Assembly: GCA_047722935.1 (NCBI GenBank)
Contig: JBDNZS010000003.1
Location: 1-64,000 of the forward strand
Source: Ethanoligenens sp047722935
GTDB lineage: Bacteria; Bacillota; Clostridia; Oscillospirales; Ethanoligenentaceae
Direction: 5' to 3'
DNA: 64,000 nucleotides
Shown: positions 44,388 through 52,917 of the stretch, in pieces
Position numbering within the stretch: position 1 is the first letter of the stretch
Layout: each line of letters opens with the position of its first letter
Made by a program: the position numbers and the translations under genes
Notes under the pieces: model-generated
What the model was told of the DNA's origin: nothing
The model's input: only the letters and a program-made list of their open reading frames with translations
Databases searched by the model: none

Positions 44388-46874
44388 TCACACCTGCTGC
44401 GGCAAAGCGGTCTTTTCAAACGCGATGACATCGTCTTTGATAACGGTATTGACGGTATCGCCCGCTTTAATTTTGCCTTCCAACATTTCCTCGGAAAATT
44501 TGTCCTCGATCTTAGCCTGAATGGCACGGCGCAGCGGACGCGCTCCATAGATCGGGTCAAAACCCTCTTTGGCAATATGGGCAATCACCTCATCAGAAAA
44601 AGTGATGTCAACTTCCAATGCTTTGATACGCTTGGTGATGGTACTGAGCATCCGCCCGGCAATCTGCTGGATATCCGCGCTGGTGAGCTGATGGAACACG
44701 ATGATATCGTCGATCCGGTTGAGGAATTCCGGGCGGAATGTGCGGCGCAGTTCGCCCATCACATCGCTCTTGATCTCCTTATCGGTGGTGCCGGCCGGCA
44801 AGTCCGCGTTGGCGAAACCCAACTTGCGGTTGTCGGTAATCATGCGTGCGCCAACGTTAGAGGTCATAATAATGACCGTGTTTTTGAAATCGACCTTGCG
44901 GCCCTGCGCGTCAGTTAAGATGCCATCCTCCAGAATCTGGAGCAGCATGTTGAACACATCCGGGTGTGCTTTTTCGATCTCATCAAACAGCACCACCGAA
45001 TAAGGTTTGCGCCGCACTTTCTCAGTGAGCTGACCGCCCTCGTCATATCCTACATAGCCCGGAGGCGACCCGACCATCCGCGACACCGTGTGTTTCTCCA
45101 TATACTCGGACATATCCACGCGGATCATGGCATTCTCATCCCCGAACAGCGCTTCGGCCAGTGCTTTGGACAATTCGGTCTTGCCGACGCCGGTCGGCCC
45201 TAAGAAGATGAACGAACCCACCGGACGTTTGGGGTCTTTGAGGCCCACACGCCCGCGGCGGATGGCCTTGGAAACGGCGGAAACCGCTTCATCCTGACCC
45301 ACAACCCGCTGGTGCAACACGTCTTCCATGTGCAGCAGACGCTCGCTTTCCTCTTGAGCCAGTTTTTTCACAGGCACGCCGGTCCAGCCCGCGACAATCT
45401 CAGCAATATCCTCTTCGCCAACTTCTTTGACAGAACGGGCATTGCTGGTCATCCATTCTTTTTTGGCGTTGTCCATCTGCTCACGCAGCGTTTTTTCTTT
45501 ATCCCGCAATTTGGCCGCATGTTCAAAGTCCTGCGCCTTGACGGCAGATTCCTTCTCTTCCGCCAGCTTTTTCAGCTTTTCTTCCAAATCGCGCAGATCC
45601 GGCGGTGCGGTAAACGCCTTGAGCCGCACACGGCTGGCCGCCTCATCCATCAAATCAATGGCCTTATCCGGCAGGAACCGGTCGGAAATGTACCTGGAAG
45701 ACAGCGTAACCGCCGCTTCAAGCGCCTCGTCCGTAATGCGCACTTTGTGATGCGCCTCATATTTGTCGCGCAAGCCTTTGAGAATCAAGAGCGCCTCCTC
45801 CTCAGAGGGTTCACCCACGGTCACAGGTTGGAACCGACGTTCCAGCGCGGCGTCTTTCTCAATGTGTTTGCGGTATTCGTTCAGCGTGGTCGCGCCAATC
45901 ACCTGAATCTCCCCGCGTGCCAGCATGGGTTTTAGGATGTTTGCAGCGTCTATTGCGCCTTCCGCCGCACCCGCACCGATAATGGTGTGCAACTCGTCAA
46001 TAAAGAGGATGACATTACCCGCCTTGCGCACCTCCTCTAACGCTTTCTTGATGCGCTCCTCAAATTCACCGCGGTATTTGGTACCGGCGATCATGCCCGT
46101 AAGGTCGAGCGTGACCACCCGTTTGTCTTTCAGTGTTTCCGGCAGGCGGCCTTCCACAATTTTTTCCGCCAGCCCTTCGGCGATGGCGGTCTTGCCGACG
46201 CCCGGTTCACCGATCAGGCAAGGATTGTTTTTGGTGCGGCGCGAAAGAATCTGGATGACCCGTTCAATTTCTTTCGAACGGCCGATAACCGGATCAAGAC
46301 GCGAAACTTTTGCCAATTCGGTAAGATCGCGCCCAAACTGGTCGAGCGTCGGGGTGTTGGTATTGGCACGGCGTGCAGGCTGGGGATTGGCAGGTGCCGC
46401 GCCCGCACCCTCGCCCTTGGCCTGCGGCTGCTGGGTGCTGCCGCCGATGGCGTGCACGATTTCCGTATACAGTTCTTTGGGGTCGCATCCCAGCCGCACC
46501 ATGACGGCTACCGCCACACTATCAAATTCGCGAAGCAACGCCATAAGCAGGTGTTCGGTTCCTACATAACCGTGACCCAGGTTCTGTGCCTCCATATAGG
46601 CCAGCTCGATGATATGCTTGCCGCGTGGGGTAAGGCTCTGTGCCGTCACGTGAGATGGCTGTGCGCCTTTGCTCACCGATTCGGCCACCAGCGTTTCCAC
46701 TGTATCCGCTTGAATGCCGTGCTGTTCAAGGACCTTAGCGGCCACGCCGCTGCCCTCGCGAAGCAGGCCGATCAGGATATGCTCAGTTCCCACATAGGTG
46801 TGCCCAAGATCCCGGGCGCTTTCCAACGCAAGGTTCAGGGCAGCTGCGGCTTTTTCCGTAAATTTATCAAACAT
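44388..46874 (-). CDS. clpC: ATP-dependent protease ATPase subunit ClpC
   Basis: An AAA+ unfoldase that feeds ClpP, in Bacillus including proteins marked by McsB. The 828 aa include two N-terminal Clp repeats (about residues 1-150), ATPase 1 (Walker A GEPGVGKT), a UVR-containing middle region (FEHAAKLRDKEKTLREQM), and ATPase 2 (GPTGVGKTE). Last gene of the ctsR operon. Confidence 0.97.
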   Translation of the reverse strand: MFDKFTEKAAAALNLALESARDLGHTYVGTEHILIGLLREGSGVAAKVLEQHGIQADTVETLVAESVSKGAQPSHVTAQSLTPRGKHIIELAYMEAQNLGHGYVGTEHLLMALLREFDSVAVAVMVRLGCDPKELYTEIVHAIGGSTQQPQAKGEGAGAAPANPQPARRANTNTPTLDQFGRDLTELAKVSRLDPVIGRSKEIERVIQILSRRTKNNPCLIGEPGVGKTAIAEGLAEKIVEGRLPETLKDKRVVTLDLTGMIAGTKYRGEFEERIKKALEEVRKAGNVILFIDELHTIIGAGAAEGAIDAANILKPMLARGEIQVIGATTLNEYRKHIEKDAALERRFQPVTVGEPSEEEALLILKGLRDKYEAHHKVRITDEALEAAVTLSSRYISDRFLPDKAIDLMDEAASRVRLKAFTAPPDLRDLEEKLKKLAEEKESAVKAQDFEHAAKLRDKEKTLREQMDNAKKEWMTSNARSVKEVGEEDIAEIVAGWTGVPVKKLAQEESERLLHMEDVLHQRVVGQDEAVSAVSKAIRRGRVGLKDPKRPVGSFIFLGPTGVGKTELSKALAEALFGDENAMIRVDMSEYMEKHTVSRMVGSPPGYVGYDEGGQLTEKVRRKPYSVVLFDEIEKAHPDVFNMLLQILEDGILTDAQGRKVDFKNTVIIMTSNVGARMITDNRKLGFANADLPAGTTDKEIKSDVMGELRRTFRPEFLNRIDDIIVFHQLTSADIQQIAGRMLSTITKRIKALEVDITFSDEVIAHIAKEGFDPIYGARPLRRAIQAKIEDKFSEEMLEGKIKAGDTVNTVIKDDVIAFEKTALPQQV

Positions 46875-46888
46875 GTGCGTATCCTCCT

Positions 46889-47935
46889 TCAGGTGGTCCC
46901 ATTTTCATTGGAGTGCAGGTGTGTAAGGGTCTCGCGCACAAGCTGCGCGCGCAGGATGTCGCGTTCGCGTTCATCCATCTGTCGATCCGATTTGGTTTGC
47001 AGCGTGGCGGGCTGTACCTCTCCCAGCAAAGCATTGACAGCTTCAAGCGGCACTTCCGTTATGATTCCCATTGTAATCCCAAAACGTACATCCGAGATGA
47101 GTTTCATAAATTCCTCGGATGTGAGCATCCGCGCATTGGTCAATACACCGTAGCTGCGGAAGATACGATCCTCAAACACCGGGCCGAGTTTCTTAAACTC
47201 CTCCCGAATACTGCGCTCCTGCGCAATGATCTGCCCCACAATTCCAGTGAGGGAACGCAGCACTTCATTTTCTGAAATACCCAGTGTCACTTGATTGGAA
47301 ATCTGGTAAAACGCGCCTGTGCCTTTGGAACCCTCCCCATATAATCCACGGATGGTGAACCCCAGCTTGGTAATGGCTTGGGCGAGACTGGGCAGCGACC
47401 GGGAACGGGTCAACCCCGGCAGATGAACCATCATACTGGCCCGCATTCCGGTGCCGAGGTTGGTAGGGCACTCCGTCAGATAGCCAAAATCCTCATCAAA
47501 TGCATAGTGCAAATGCTCGTCCAACAGGTCGTCGATCTGATTGGCTGTCTCCATCGCTTCTTCCAGCCGGAACCCTGCATAAAGCGCCTGAATGCGAATA
47601 TGGTCTTCTTCATTAATCATAATGCTGACGGATTCGTCTTTTTTAAGCAAAAGTGCGCGGCCCGCCTGTTCTTTGGCAAATTCGGGGCTGATGAGATGCT
47701 TCTCGGCATAGGAAACTGCGCGCGACGGCGTCAGCTTCTCCATATCAATATAATCAAACTCCTGCGCAACCGCCTGATCGGCCATCAATGCATTTCTGGT
47801 CAGTTCTTCCACCTTGCGTGCCTGTTCCAGATTCATCTTGCAGGGAAACGGCATATCGCTGATATTCCGTGCCAAACGTACCCGTGTGCTGATAACGGCA
47901 TCCCCTTCGGGACCGGTTTCCAAATACCACTTCAT
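46889..47935 (-). CDS. mcsB: Protein arginine kinase
   Basis: McsB phosphorylates arginines on misfolded proteins and on CtsR as a degradation tag. The 348-aa phosphagen-kinase fold shows VISTRVRLARNISDMPFP near residue 15 and the catalytic region ECPTNLGTGMRASMMVHLPGL. It starts within an ATGA overlap with mcsA, on which it depends for full activity in Bacillus. Confidence 0.96.
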   Translation of the reverse strand: MKWYLETGPEGDAVISTRVRLARNISDMPFPCKMNLEQARKVEELTRNALMADQAVAQEFDYIDMEKLTPSRAVSYAEKHLISPEFAKEQAGRALLLKKDESVSIMINEEDHIRIQALYAGFRLEEAMETANQIDDLLDEHLHYAFDEDFGYLTECPTNLGTGMRASMMVHLPGLTRSRSLPSLAQAITKLGFTIRGLYGEGSKGTGAFYQISNQVTLGISENEVLRSLTGIVGQIIAQERSIREEFKKLGPVFEDRIFRSYGVLTNARMLTSEEFMKLISDVRFGITMGIITEVPLEAVNALLGEVQPATLQTKSDRQMDERERDILRAQLVRETLTHLHSNENGTT

Positions 47936-48474
47936 TGCTCCTCACCCCCCTGCTCAATGGCCTTGATTTGGTCGCGCAGCTTAGCTGCTTGTTCATATTC
48001 CTGTTTAGATACCGCATCGTCCAGCTGGTGCTTGAGGGTACCGACCTGTCGCAGCCGGACGGCCTCTTCTCTTCTGGCGACGATATCACGCGAAGCACTG
48101 CGGGGAATCTTACCCACATGATGGGTTTTCCCGTGGATGCGTTCGATGGACGGCAGCAATTCCTGATAAAATGTTCGATAACAGTGCGGGCAGCCCGCCA
48201 TAGCGTTTTTGGCAAATTCCTCAAAGGTGGTACCGCAAAAGCTGCATGATTTCCCTGCGGGTCCGTGGCTGGGCATCGCCTGTGAAAAGAGGCTGCCCAG
48301 AAAATCCTGCCAGTCCGGCGTCATCCCGGTGAACGGGGCGTGGCTGGCAAGCAGCTTGTCATACCCCATCTTGGCCGCACACTCGCTGCACAAATGTACT
48401 TCGTGGGCCTGCCCGTGGACAGCCTCATGAAAATGGACGGTGGCTTCGTTTTTTCCGCAGTGGTCACACAGCAT
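47932..48474 (-). CDS. mcsA: McsA, activator of the arginine kinase
   Basis: A 180-aa zinc protein. Two CxxC pairs are near the N-terminus (CDHCGK, CSECAAK) and two more near residues 79-100 (CSFCGTT, CPHCYRT). A UVR motif (QLDDAVSKQEYEQAAKLRDQI) lies at the C-terminus. It sits between ctsR and mcsB as in Bacillus. Confidence 0.95.
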   Translation of the reverse strand: MLCDHCGKNEATVHFHEAVHGQAHEVHLCSECAAKMGYDKLLASHAPFTGMTPDWQDFLGSLFSQAMPSHGPAGKSCSFCGTTFEEFAKNAMAGCPHCYRTFYQELLPSIERIHGKTHHVGKIPRSASRDIVARREEAVRLRQVGTLKHQLDDAVSKQEYEQAAKLRDQIKAIEQGGEEQ

Positions 48475-48488
48475 AATTGTTGCCTCCT

Positions 48489-48944
48489 TTATTTGAGCAA
48501 GACGGCCAGCATTTGCTTGAAGATGGTCGCCCTAAGCGCATCTCTCATCTCCTGCGGCGCGGCCCGCAGCGCTGGGTCCGAAAGAGCGGCGCCGATAAGC
48601 CCCGCGGATGCCGCACTCAGGATACCGCCCTCGCGCAAGTTAGATAAAAAGATGCGGGCTGTTTCCCGATCCAGCTTCTCACCGACCGCATTGATCACAT
48701 GCATGATCGTCTGCCCTCTCTCCAGCCGCACGCGGGAGATACGGATGTATCCGCCGCCGCCGCGTCTGGATTCGACAATATAGCCCTGTTCGGGCGTAAA
48801 GCGTGAAGTGATAACGTAATTGATCTGGCTTGGCACACAGCCGACACGACTTGCCAGCTCATTGCGCTGGATCTCCGCGATGCCGTTGTCTGCTTCGCGC
48901 AGCATCTGTCGGATGATATCGGAAATCATGTCGCTGAGTTTCAT
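48489..48944 (-). CDS. ctsR: Class III stress repressor CtsR
   Basis: The heat-sensing repressor of clp genes. The 151-aa protein starts MKLSDMISDII, has the winged helix-turn-helix (NELASRVGCVPSQINYVITSRF) and the glycine-rich wing RRGGGGYIRI (about residues 62-70) that acts as the heat sensor in Bacillus. It is autoregulated through the operator just upstream. Confidence 0.96.
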   Translation of the reverse strand: MKLSDMISDIIRQMLREADNGIAEIQRNELASRVGCVPSQINYVITSRFTPEQGYIVESRRGGGGYIRISRVRLERGQTIMHVINAVGEKLDRETARIFLSNLREGGILSAASAGLIGAALSDPALRAAPQEMRDALRATIFKQMLAVLLK

Positions 48945-48964
48945 ACAAGCACCCCCTATCATCA

Positions 48965-48989
48965 TTTGACTTTCCTTGACCTTTTGACT
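48965..48989. promoter_or_regulatory. CtsR operator, three half-sites
   Basis: On the minus strand the heptads AGTCAAA, GGTCAAG and AGTCAAA follow one another with spacings of 1 and 3 bp. This matches the CtsR consensus (GGTCAAA-NAN-RGTCAAA), plus one extra half-site. It lies between the -10 box and the ctsR start. Confidence 0.88.
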
Positions 48990-48991
48990 TT

Positions 48992-49019
48992 ATTATATCT
49001 CATTTTTCCATCAAGTCAA
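48992..49019 (-). promoter_or_regulatory. Promoter of the ctsR operon
   Basis: Leftward TTGACT-N16-TATAAT, directly upstream of the CtsR half-sites. Confidence 0.8.
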
Positions 49020-49295
49020 TAGGGCTCAGAGAGATTTAGCTTAATTTATATACCATTTTGGTACATTTTTCGGCACCAAGCACGTTTTTTTACCCCAGCA
49101 AGATGTTTTTACTTAAAAAGCGGTTCAGCACCCTCTCATAAAATAGCACACTTCAGCGCAAATGCATATGCTGATAGTATCCGGCGCAGACCGGATGCGG
49201 AAAGCCCGCTCACATATAGGCGAAGGCGACGCAGGAACCCCAGACAGGCGTTCGCCATAATATGTTGATGAAAGCATTGAAAGGAGGTCTTTTGC

Positions 49296-49421
49296 ATGTC
49301 TTGTGGCAATGGTTTCTTTGGAGGAAGCAACAACTCCTGCCTTTGGATCATACTTATCCTCGTCGTTCTGTTCTGCTGCTGCGGCAACGGGAACAGCGGC
49401 TTCGGCGGCTGTGACGACTGA
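49296..49421 (+). CDS. Cysteine/glycine-rich membrane microprotein
   Basis: A 41-codon gene with a near-perfect Shine-Dalgarno (AAAGGAGGTC). The product starts MSCGNGFFGGSN, has a hydrophobic segment (CLWIILILVVLFCCC) and ends GNSGFGGCDD. It resembles the short YjcZ/YvrJ-like and sporulation-associated Gly-rich proteins of Firmicutes only in style; I cannot name a family. It is followed 25 bp later by a strong terminator, so it is a complete one-gene transcript. Confidence 0.8.
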   Translation: MSCGNGFFGGSNNSCLWIILILVVLFCCCGNGNSGFGGCDD

Positions 49422-49445
49422 GCCCCTCTACCCCCTTCTCTTATG

Positions 49446-49481
49446 AAAAAGCGCCGGAAACAAGAGTTTCCGGCGCTTTTT
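49446..49481 (+). terminator. Terminator of the microprotein gene
   Basis: Perfect 16-bp arms (49446-49461 and 49466-49481) with a four-base loop end in five T residues. Confidence 0.9.
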
Positions 49482-49488
49482 CCGTGCG

Positions 49489-49517
49489 TTGTTTTTACCA
49501 TACATTTTTGGTACAAT
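49489..49517 (+). promoter_or_regulatory. Promoter of the 84-aa membrane protein gene
   Basis: TTGTTT-N17-TACAAT faces right, 39 bp before the start codon. Confidence 0.6.
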
Positions 49518-49556
49518 AAAAGGAACCGCTTTCTTTGCAATAAAAAGGATAGGACT

Positions 49557-49811
49557 ATGAATAAAGATAAACTGACCCGGTATCTGCTGGCCGTCGCAAT
49601 CCTGCTGTTCTGGCAATGCATCGGATATTTTATACCTCTGCCGTTTTCTCCTATTTTCACCTATACGAACACATCGTCCCACATGAGCATCGTCGGCACG
49701 CTGATCGCCTTTTTCTCGGCGTTTATCGCGGACATTTTTCTGCGGCGCTATCAAAAAGCACATCCGCGCTCTTCAAAACCTGCCCGGAACACAAAAAGAA
49801 AACAGAAATAA
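49557..49811 (+). CDS. Small two-helix membrane protein
   Basis: The 84-aa protein (MNKDKLTRYLL) has two predicted membrane helices (about residues 7-28 and 40-62) and a basic tail (RRYQKAHPRSSKPARNTKRKQK). Its own promoter and an upstream AAGGATAGG support it. I do not recognise the family. It converges on the first YdcF gene. Confidence 0.6.
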   Translation: MNKDKLTRYLLAVAILLFWQCIGYFIPLPFSPIFTYTNTSSHMSIVGTLIAFFSAFIADIFLRRYQKAHPRSSKPARNTKRKQK

Positions 49812-49828
49812 CTTTGTTTCAGGCACCT

Positions 49829-50596
49829 CTACCGATCAAACAGCAAGGTCTTGGGCAGAGCGAAAATCTCCCGCAGATAGAGATACCCTTGCAGCCGCCA
49901 ATCGGTATCGGCCGGAACACCATAGGGCGTCAGCCCTTTTCGCCGAGCGATGATGCCGGCACGATAGAGATGGAAACCATCCGACACCAGCGCCACATGG
50001 GTAGAAAGACCCTTTTTACGGATAATGGTCCGCGCGTTGTGCAGATTCTGCATGGTGTTGGTAGACGTGTCATCCATCGCGATACGGGATGGGTCAATGC
50101 CATGCCGCCATATGAGTGTATCCCGGATGCTTTCCGCCTCAGTAATCGCTTCCTCCGGGCCTTTGCCCCCCGTGGCGATACAGAACGCCCGGGGATGCGC
50201 GCGCAGATATGTACCCGCAGCATCTATCCGACCCATCAGGTCGATGGTGGGCACCTTGCCTTGCACCTTTGCACCCAGCACCACCACGGTGGCATCCTGT
50301 GGAGGCGTTTCTCCAAAGCTGTGGGCAAAAATCACGCCGAACGACACAAGCAGCCAACCCAAAACCATAATGCAGACAGCCGCAAGCAGGCGCAACACCG
50401 GCCGTGCATACCTGCCGCAAAGCCTACGGATGAGCCACAACAGGGCAGGCAGGAAAATGACGGCCACACCGAGAAAAACCGGCATCAGGACAAAGCTGTT
50501 CATCACTTTCAGCTGCATGGGCGGCAATGCGGTAGCCATCAGCAACAGGCCGACCACAACACGGGCAATATGTCCAACAAGTGTTCGTCGCTGCAT
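49829..50596 (-). CDS. YdcF/SanA-family protein (DUF218), copy 1
   Basis: The 255-aa protein has several N-terminal hydrophobic helices (residues 8-100) and a DUF218 domain (ATVVVLGAKVQG, TGGKGPEEAITEAESIRD, MDDTSTNTMQNLHNAR, VALVSDGFHLYRAG). The family includes SanA and YdcF of Escherichia, linked to envelope integrity, with unclear chemistry. It lies 40 bp downstream of a paralogue of the same size and layout. Confidence 0.88.
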   Translation of the reverse strand: MQRRTLVGHIARVVVGLLLMATALPPMQLKVMNSFVLMPVFLGVAVIFLPALLWLIRRLCGRYARPVLRLLAAVCIMVLGWLLVSFGVIFAHSFGETPPQDATVVVLGAKVQGKVPTIDLMGRIDAAGTYLRAHPRAFCIATGGKGPEEAITEAESIRDTLIWRHGIDPSRIAMDDTSTNTMQNLHNARTIIRKKGLSTHVALVSDGFHLYRAGIIARRKGLTPYGVPADTDWRLQGYLYLREIFALPKTLLFDR

Positions 50597-50636
50597 AAAA
50601 GTCCTCCACTCAAAAAACCATACGGAACGGCATCAT

Positions 50637-51401
50637 CTATAGGTCGAACAGCAAGCTTTTGGGCAAAGCGAACAATGCGCGCAGGTAGGCTCTCCACTGC
50701 CACTGCAGATGCGTAGCAGCTGGTACACCATAGGGGTACAGCCCCTGACGGTCAGCCAGTATCTTGGCGCGCAGCATGTGATAATTGGGCGTTATAAGTG
50801 CAATATTCTTCGAAAGCCCTTTCTTTTGAATAATGGCAGCCGAGTATTTCATGTTTTCAAAGGTCGTCTGGGAGCGATCCTCAAGAATAATGCGGGAAGA
50901 ACGAATGCCGTAGTTTGATATCAACACCTCGCGCATTGCTCTTGCCTCTGTAGTGGTTGTCCCACGCATGCCGCCACTGGCGACACAGACCGCGTGTGGA
51001 TGCGCTTGTAGATAATCCCCGGCTTTCTCGATAGACAGCATTAAATTAGTAGAGGGTTGATCACCATACATCCCCTCTCCCAAAACCACCACCGTGGCAT
51101 CTTCGGGCGGCTGTTGGCCAAGGCCCCCGAAAACAATCGCACAGCTTTCAATTATCAAACCGCCAAAAATCACCAAACAAGCGATTGAAACACCCCGGAG
51201 CACCCTGCGGCCCCGCTTTTGAAATTGCTGGCCAGGCAACTCAAGCAATATTGGCAAGGCAATCATAATGATGCCTGTCACAACAAACAGAGGCACAAAC
51301 CGTGTTAATGCTTTGAGGCCCAAATTGGGGATAGCGGTAGCTATCAGCAGCAGTCCAACCATATTACGGGCGATTGATGAAACGGCAGTCTTTGCTTCCA
51401 T
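50637..51401 (-). CDS. YdcF/SanA-family protein (DUF218), copy 2
   Basis: The 254-aa paralogue has the same helices and domain order (ATVVVLGEGMYG, SGGMRGTTTTEARAMRE, LEDRSQTTFENMKYSAA, IALITPNYHMLRA). Sequence is clearly diverged from copy 1 although both end KSLLFD or KTLLFD. The tandem pair suggests an old duplication. Upstream gene of the two. Confidence 0.88.
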   Translation of the reverse strand: MEAKTAVSSIARNMVGLLLIATAIPNLGLKALTRFVPLFVVTGIIMIALPILLELPGQQFQKRGRRVLRGVSIACLVIFGGLIIESCAIVFGGLGQQPPEDATVVVLGEGMYGDQPSTNLMLSIEKAGDYLQAHPHAVCVASGGMRGTTTTEARAMREVLISNYGIRSSRIILEDRSQTTFENMKYSAAIIQKKGLSKNIALITPNYHMLRAKILADRQGLYPYGVPAATHLQWQWRAYLRALFALPKSLLFDL

Positions 51402-51541
51402 TAGTCACTCCCAAACCAAGAAATTCCCTACACTAGGTTCCTTTTTCGCAGGAATCCGGATGAATCAGATGCAACCACATTCTATTCACAGCCACAAACG
51501 TTATGCATCCTCCTGCACGGTATGTTTAGCAATGTCATTTT

Positions 51542-51573
51542 AAAAAAAGCCGCCGGTTTTATCCGACGGCTTT
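51542..51573 (-). terminator. Terminator of the CD1247-type gene
   Basis: Eleven-base arms (one G-T pair) AAAGCCGCCGG/CCGACGGCTTT are followed on the minus strand by a run of T residues, 16 bp past the stop. Confidence 0.85.
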
Positions 51574-51589
51574 CATAAGAGCCAAGCGC

Positions 51590-52030
51590 TTATTTTTCGG
51601 GTTCGTCGTCTTGATTGGCAGATTCTTCGTACCCAACATCGTCGTCATCGGTGCCAAAATCAAATTCCAACTTTTCCCCGCATTTGGGGCAAGTCATCTC
51701 TCCGTCAGAAAGCAAGTCGTCATCGAGGTAGACTTTTTCGCCGCACTTGGGGCAGGTAAGCTCATAATAATCGGAATCGTCGTCCTCATCATCATCGTCA
51801 TCATCTTCGTCACCGTAAAAATCCTTTTCAAGATCTTCCAGATCCTCATCGATGGCGTCTACCTGCTCGGCCACTTCCGACACGCTGTCTTCCACTTCGG
51901 AGACCGTCAGCGCCACATCATCGAGCACTTCGACAATGGCCTTAATGATCCGGCCCTCTTTGGACGTTTCGTCCACGCCAAGACCTTCAACCAGTCCCTT
52001 GAGATACGCTACCTTTTCTGTTACTGTCAT
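51590..52030 (-). CDS. CD1247-type acidic zinc-ribbon protein
   Basis: The 146-aa protein starts MTVTEKVAYLKGLVEGL, the CD1247 N-terminal domain of clostridia, followed by heptads predicted to be a coiled coil (VSEVEDSVSEVAEQVDAIDEDL). Then comes a run of aspartate and glutamate (residues about 73-85) and a zinc ribbon with two CPKCGEK pairs. Function unknown. In clostridia it often neighbours efp, as here. Confidence 0.85.
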   Translation of the reverse strand: MTVTEKVAYLKGLVEGLGVDETSKEGRIIKAIVEVLDDVALTVSEVEDSVSEVAEQVDAIDEDLEDLEKDFYGDEDDDDDDEDDDSDYYELTCPKCGEKVYLDDDLLSDGEMTCPKCGEKLEFDFGTDDDDVGYEESANQDDEPEK

Positions 52031-52163
52031 TTCAAGCGCCCCCTTGCGCCGCGCTATGCGCAGCATGTATGGACAGCGCGCGAATACGCGCCTCCGTTTG
52101 TTGCCGGCCGTGCCGTATACACATCATTGATTTATGAAACAGGAACCCGCAAATAGTATAGCC

Positions 52164-52721
52164 TTATGCACGTTCCATATACTCGCCCGTGCGCGTGTCC
52201 ACGCGGATCATGTCGCCCTCATTGATAAACAGCGGCACACGAATCTCCGTACCGGTTTCCAATTTGGCGGGTTTGGTCACATTGGTGGCCGTGTCGCCTT
52301 TTATGCCCGGCTCGGTTTCGGTAATCTGCAATTCCACAAAAGTAGGCGGTTCAATACCAAACACCTTTCCTTTATAGGAAAGCACTTTGATATCCATATT
52401 TTCTTTTACAAATCTAAAATTGTTACCGATATCAGCCGCGCTGACGGGCAGCTGGTCAAAGCTTTCCTTGTCCATCAAGTAGTAGATATCGCCGTCATTG
52501 TAGAGGTATTGCATATCTTGGCGCTCAATATAAGCCACGGGGAATTTGTCAGTGGGATTGAATGTTTTTTCCACTACGGCCCCGGTGATCACATTTTTCA
52601 ATTTGGTGCGCACAAACGCCGCACCTTTGCCCGGCTTGACGTGCTGGAACTCTACAATGGAGAACACATTGCCGTCCATGTCAAATGTCAGACCGTTCCG
52701 AAAATCGCCTGCTGAAAGCAT
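52164..52721 (-). CDS. efp: Elongation factor P
   Basis: EF-P helps ribosomes through polyproline stretches. The 185-aa three-domain protein has the loop HVKPGKGAAFV, with lysine 32 at the position that is modified in other bacteria. No epm genes of the Escherichia type are in the window. It has its own promoter at 52818-52846. Confidence 0.97.
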   Translation of the reverse strand: MLSAGDFRNGLTFDMDGNVFSIVEFQHVKPGKGAAFVRTKLKNVITGAVVEKTFNPTDKFPVAYIERQDMQYLYNDGDIYYLMDKESFDQLPVSAADIGNNFRFVKENMDIKVLSYKGKVFGIEPPTFVELQITETEPGIKGDTATNVTKPAKLETGTEIRVPLFINEGDMIRVDTRTGEYMERA

Positions 52722-52817
52722 TCGTTAACCCTCCAAAAACAAAGAGCAAACCTGTGCCGCCGACACCAACCGGGCCGGGGCAAAACAAATCCGCATCATT
52801 TCATAATTACTCTGATA

Positions 52818-52846
52818 AGTGTATCCTATAAAACAGATTTTTGCAA
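52818..52846 (-). promoter_or_regulatory. Promoter of efp
   Basis: Leftward TTGCAA-N17-TACACT lies about 97 bp upstream of efp and downstream of the M24 peptidase gene. Confidence 0.65.
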
Positions 52847-52917
52847 GTGTTTACCCGGCAAAAGCGGACAATCCTTCCAAAATCCAGCCGCACACAGGTA
52901 CTGCCACGCAGACGCGC

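Noticed and set aside
51775..51815. Short GAT/GAC-like triplet repeat in the CD1247-type gene
   Set aside because: It is low-complexity coding sequence for an Asp/Glu run, not a CRISPR or satellite repeat.
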